Assembly (NCBI GenBank): GCA_030523805.1
Contig: JAUNHS010000095.1
Coordinates: 1-6,341 of the forward strand
DNA from: Acinetobacter sp.
GTDB taxonomy: Bacteria; Pseudomonadota; Gammaproteobacteria; Pseudomonadales; Moraxellaceae
Length of the DNA stretch: 6,341 nt
Direction: 5' to 3'
The translations under genes and the position numbers were made by a program. Under the pieces are notes generated by a model. That model searched no databases. It was not told the origin of the DNA and was given only the letters and a program-made list of their open reading frames with translations. Every line of letters begins with the position of its first letter. The stretch's first letter is position 1. Positions 5,207 to 6,341 of the stretch are shown here, piece after piece.

Positions 5207-5215
5207 CGCTATGAT
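5187..5215 (+). promoter_or_regulatory. Sigma-70 promoter of hom
   Basis: TTGGCG (5187-5192, four of six bases) and TATGAT (5210-5215, five of six) are separated by exactly 17 bases. The spacer is T-rich. Transcription would start near 5222 and leave a leader of about 80 bases before the hom start at 5302. No riboswitch or threonine-rich leader peptide was recognised in that leader. Confidence 0.5.
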
Positions 5216-5301
5216 GAAGCGTAGATTAAAAAACTGTATAAATTGCTGATGCGATGTTATACAAATGAAATGAGCAACACAAGATATTTATGGAGTACAC
5301 T

Positions 5302-6341
5302 GTGCAACCTGTTCGTCTCGCAATTTTAGGTTTAGGTACTGTTGGTGGCGGTGCTTTAAAATTATTACAAGAAAATGCGGCGGAAATTAAACGTCGTACA
5401 GGGCGTGAAATTCAAATTACTTATGTGGGTACACGTCGTCCACGCCCTGATTTAAATTTAGAAGGCATTAAGCAAAGTGCTGATTTACTTGAAATTGTAC
5501 GTCAGCCAGATGTGGATATTGTTGTAGAAGTGATTGGTGGCATTCACCCTGCGTATGACGTGGTGTTAGAAGCCATCAAGCACGGCAAGCAAGTGGTTAC
5601 AGCAAACAAAGCCTTATTGGCCAAGCATGGTAACGAATTATTCAAAGCTGCCGATGAACATAATGTACAAATTATGTACGAAGCGGCAGTGGCAGGCGGT
5701 ATTCCGATTATTAAAGTATTGCGTGAAGGCTTGTCGGCAAACCGTATTGAATGGTTGGCTGGGATTATTAACGGTACAGGCAACTTTATTTTATCGGAAA
5801 TGCGTGAAAAAGGCCGTGCATTTGACGATGTGTTAAAAGAAGCTCAAGCCTTGGGCTATGCCGAAGCTGACCCAACATTTGACGTGGAAGGGATTGATGC
5901 GGCACATAAATTGACCTTATTGGCATCAATTGCGTTTGGTATTCCACTACAATTTGACAAAGTTTATACTGAAGGCATTAGCAAAATTACCGCCCAAGAT
6001 GTGAAATATGCGGAAGAATTAGGCTACCGTATTAAACATTTGGGTATTGCTCGCCGTGCAGAAAATGGCATTGAATTGCGTGTACATCCAACGTTAATTC
6101 CTGAAGATCAGTTAATTGCCAATGTGAATGGCGTGATGAATGCGGTATTGGTCAATGCTAATGCGGTCGGTTCAACATTATATTATGGTGCAGGGGCAGG
6201 TGCAGGCCCAACGGCTTCAGCTGTGGTGGCAGATGTGATTGATATTGTGCGTGATATTAGCTATACCGAAGATGGTGCAGGTACAATTCCGCATTTTGCC
6301 TTTGAAGCACTGGCAGATATGCCAATTTTAGCTGCCGATGA
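5302..6341 (+). CDS. hom: Homoserine dehydrogenase (3' end cut by window edge)
   Basis: This enzyme reduces aspartate semialdehyde to homoserine with NAD(P)H, the branch point towards threonine and methionine. The visible 346 residues cover the nucleotide-binding domain, with GLGTVGGG (10-17), and the catalytic domain. TANK (100-103) holds the probable catalytic K103. The family signature runs from A183 to K203 and includes GYAEADP, E188, D199 and K203. NGTGNF (157-162) is also typical. The family is usually about 430 residues, so roughly 85 residues, including the C-terminal ACT regulatory domain, lie beyond the edge. I chose GTG at 5302: GGAG (5292-5295) lies six bases before it and the resulting start MQPVRLAILGLG matches the usual N-terminus. 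An in-frame ATG at 5290 would add four residues but overlaps that ribosome site. The monofunctional form, without a fused aspartokinase, is the pseudomonad type; thrC is expected next. Confidence 0.96.
   Translation, partial: MQPVRLAILGLGTVGGGALKLLQENAAEIKRRTGREIQITYVGTRRPRPDLNLEGIKQSADLLEIVRQPDVDIVVEVIGGIHPAYDVVLEAIKHGKQVVTANKALLAKHGNELFKAADEHNVQIMYEAAVAGGIPIIKVLREGLSANRIEWLAGIINGTGNFILSEMREKGRAFDDVLKEAQALGYAEADPTFDVEGIDAAHKLTLLASIAFGIPLQFDKVYTEGISKITAQDVKYAEELGYRIKHLGIARRAENGIELRVHPTLIPEDQLIANVNGVMNAVLVNANAVGSTLYYGAGAGAGPTASAVVADVIDIVRDISYTEDGAGTIPHFAFEALADMPILAAD

Noticed and set aside
5211..5249. Short leader peptide (MMKRRLKNCINC) in the hom leader as an attenuator
   Set aside because: Its start overlaps the predicted -10 box, it is not enriched in Thr, Ile or Met codons, and no terminator pair follows it.
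5544..5836. Open frames on either strand inside hom
   Set aside because: They overlap the conserved catalytic region of homoserine dehydrogenase and show no protein features of their own.

Overview
The window looks like chromosomal DNA from a low-GC gammaproteobacterium, most likely Moraxellaceae and probably Acinetobacter or a close relative. I base this on AT-rich coding sequence, the character of the DksA, GluQ and homoserine dehydrogenase proteins, and the dsbC-hom adjacency. That adjacency matches the dsbC-hom-thrC order known in Pseudomonas and, as I recall it, in Acinetobacter. The genus is an inference from reading alone; no search was run.

Layout, left to right. (1) The minus-strand 5' end of a lipoprotein gene runs off the left edge (380 to 1). 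It encodes a type II signal peptide followed by Ala/Lys/Glu helical repeats, and a near-consensus promoter precedes it. (2) A gene-free, AT-rich region of 410 bases separates it from dksA. (3) dksA (791-1303), an intrinsic terminator and gluQ (1383-2258) form the classical pair of a ppGpp-dependent transcription factor and the glutamyl-queuosine tRNA(Asp) synthetase. (4) A small two-helix membrane protein of the DUF2798 type (2522 to 2280, minus) converges on gluQ. (5) A 496-residue protein (2696-4186) closely resembles subtype B tannases of the Lactobacillus plantarum type, here carried on a lipoprotein signal. (6) dsbC (4340-5137) encodes a disulfide isomerase, also with a lipobox. (7) hom (5302 onward) encodes homoserine dehydrogenase and is cut by the right edge.

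Most genes are housekeeping: stringent-response transcription control, tRNA modification, envelope disulfide repair and aspartate-family amino acid synthesis. Three products carry lipoprotein signals without Asp at +2, so all three are predicted to reach the outer membrane. The accessory element is the tannase. It would cleave galloyl or related phenolic esters in the periplasm or at the envelope, and it sits as a single gene between the two conserved blocks.

No rRNA, tRNA, CRISPR array, transposase, integrase or prophage gene was seen. I found no evidence for a wholly new multi-gene system. The observations most worth following are the lipoprotein tannase, the lipid-anchored DsbC with a CSYC active site, and several compact regulatory arrangements between genes.
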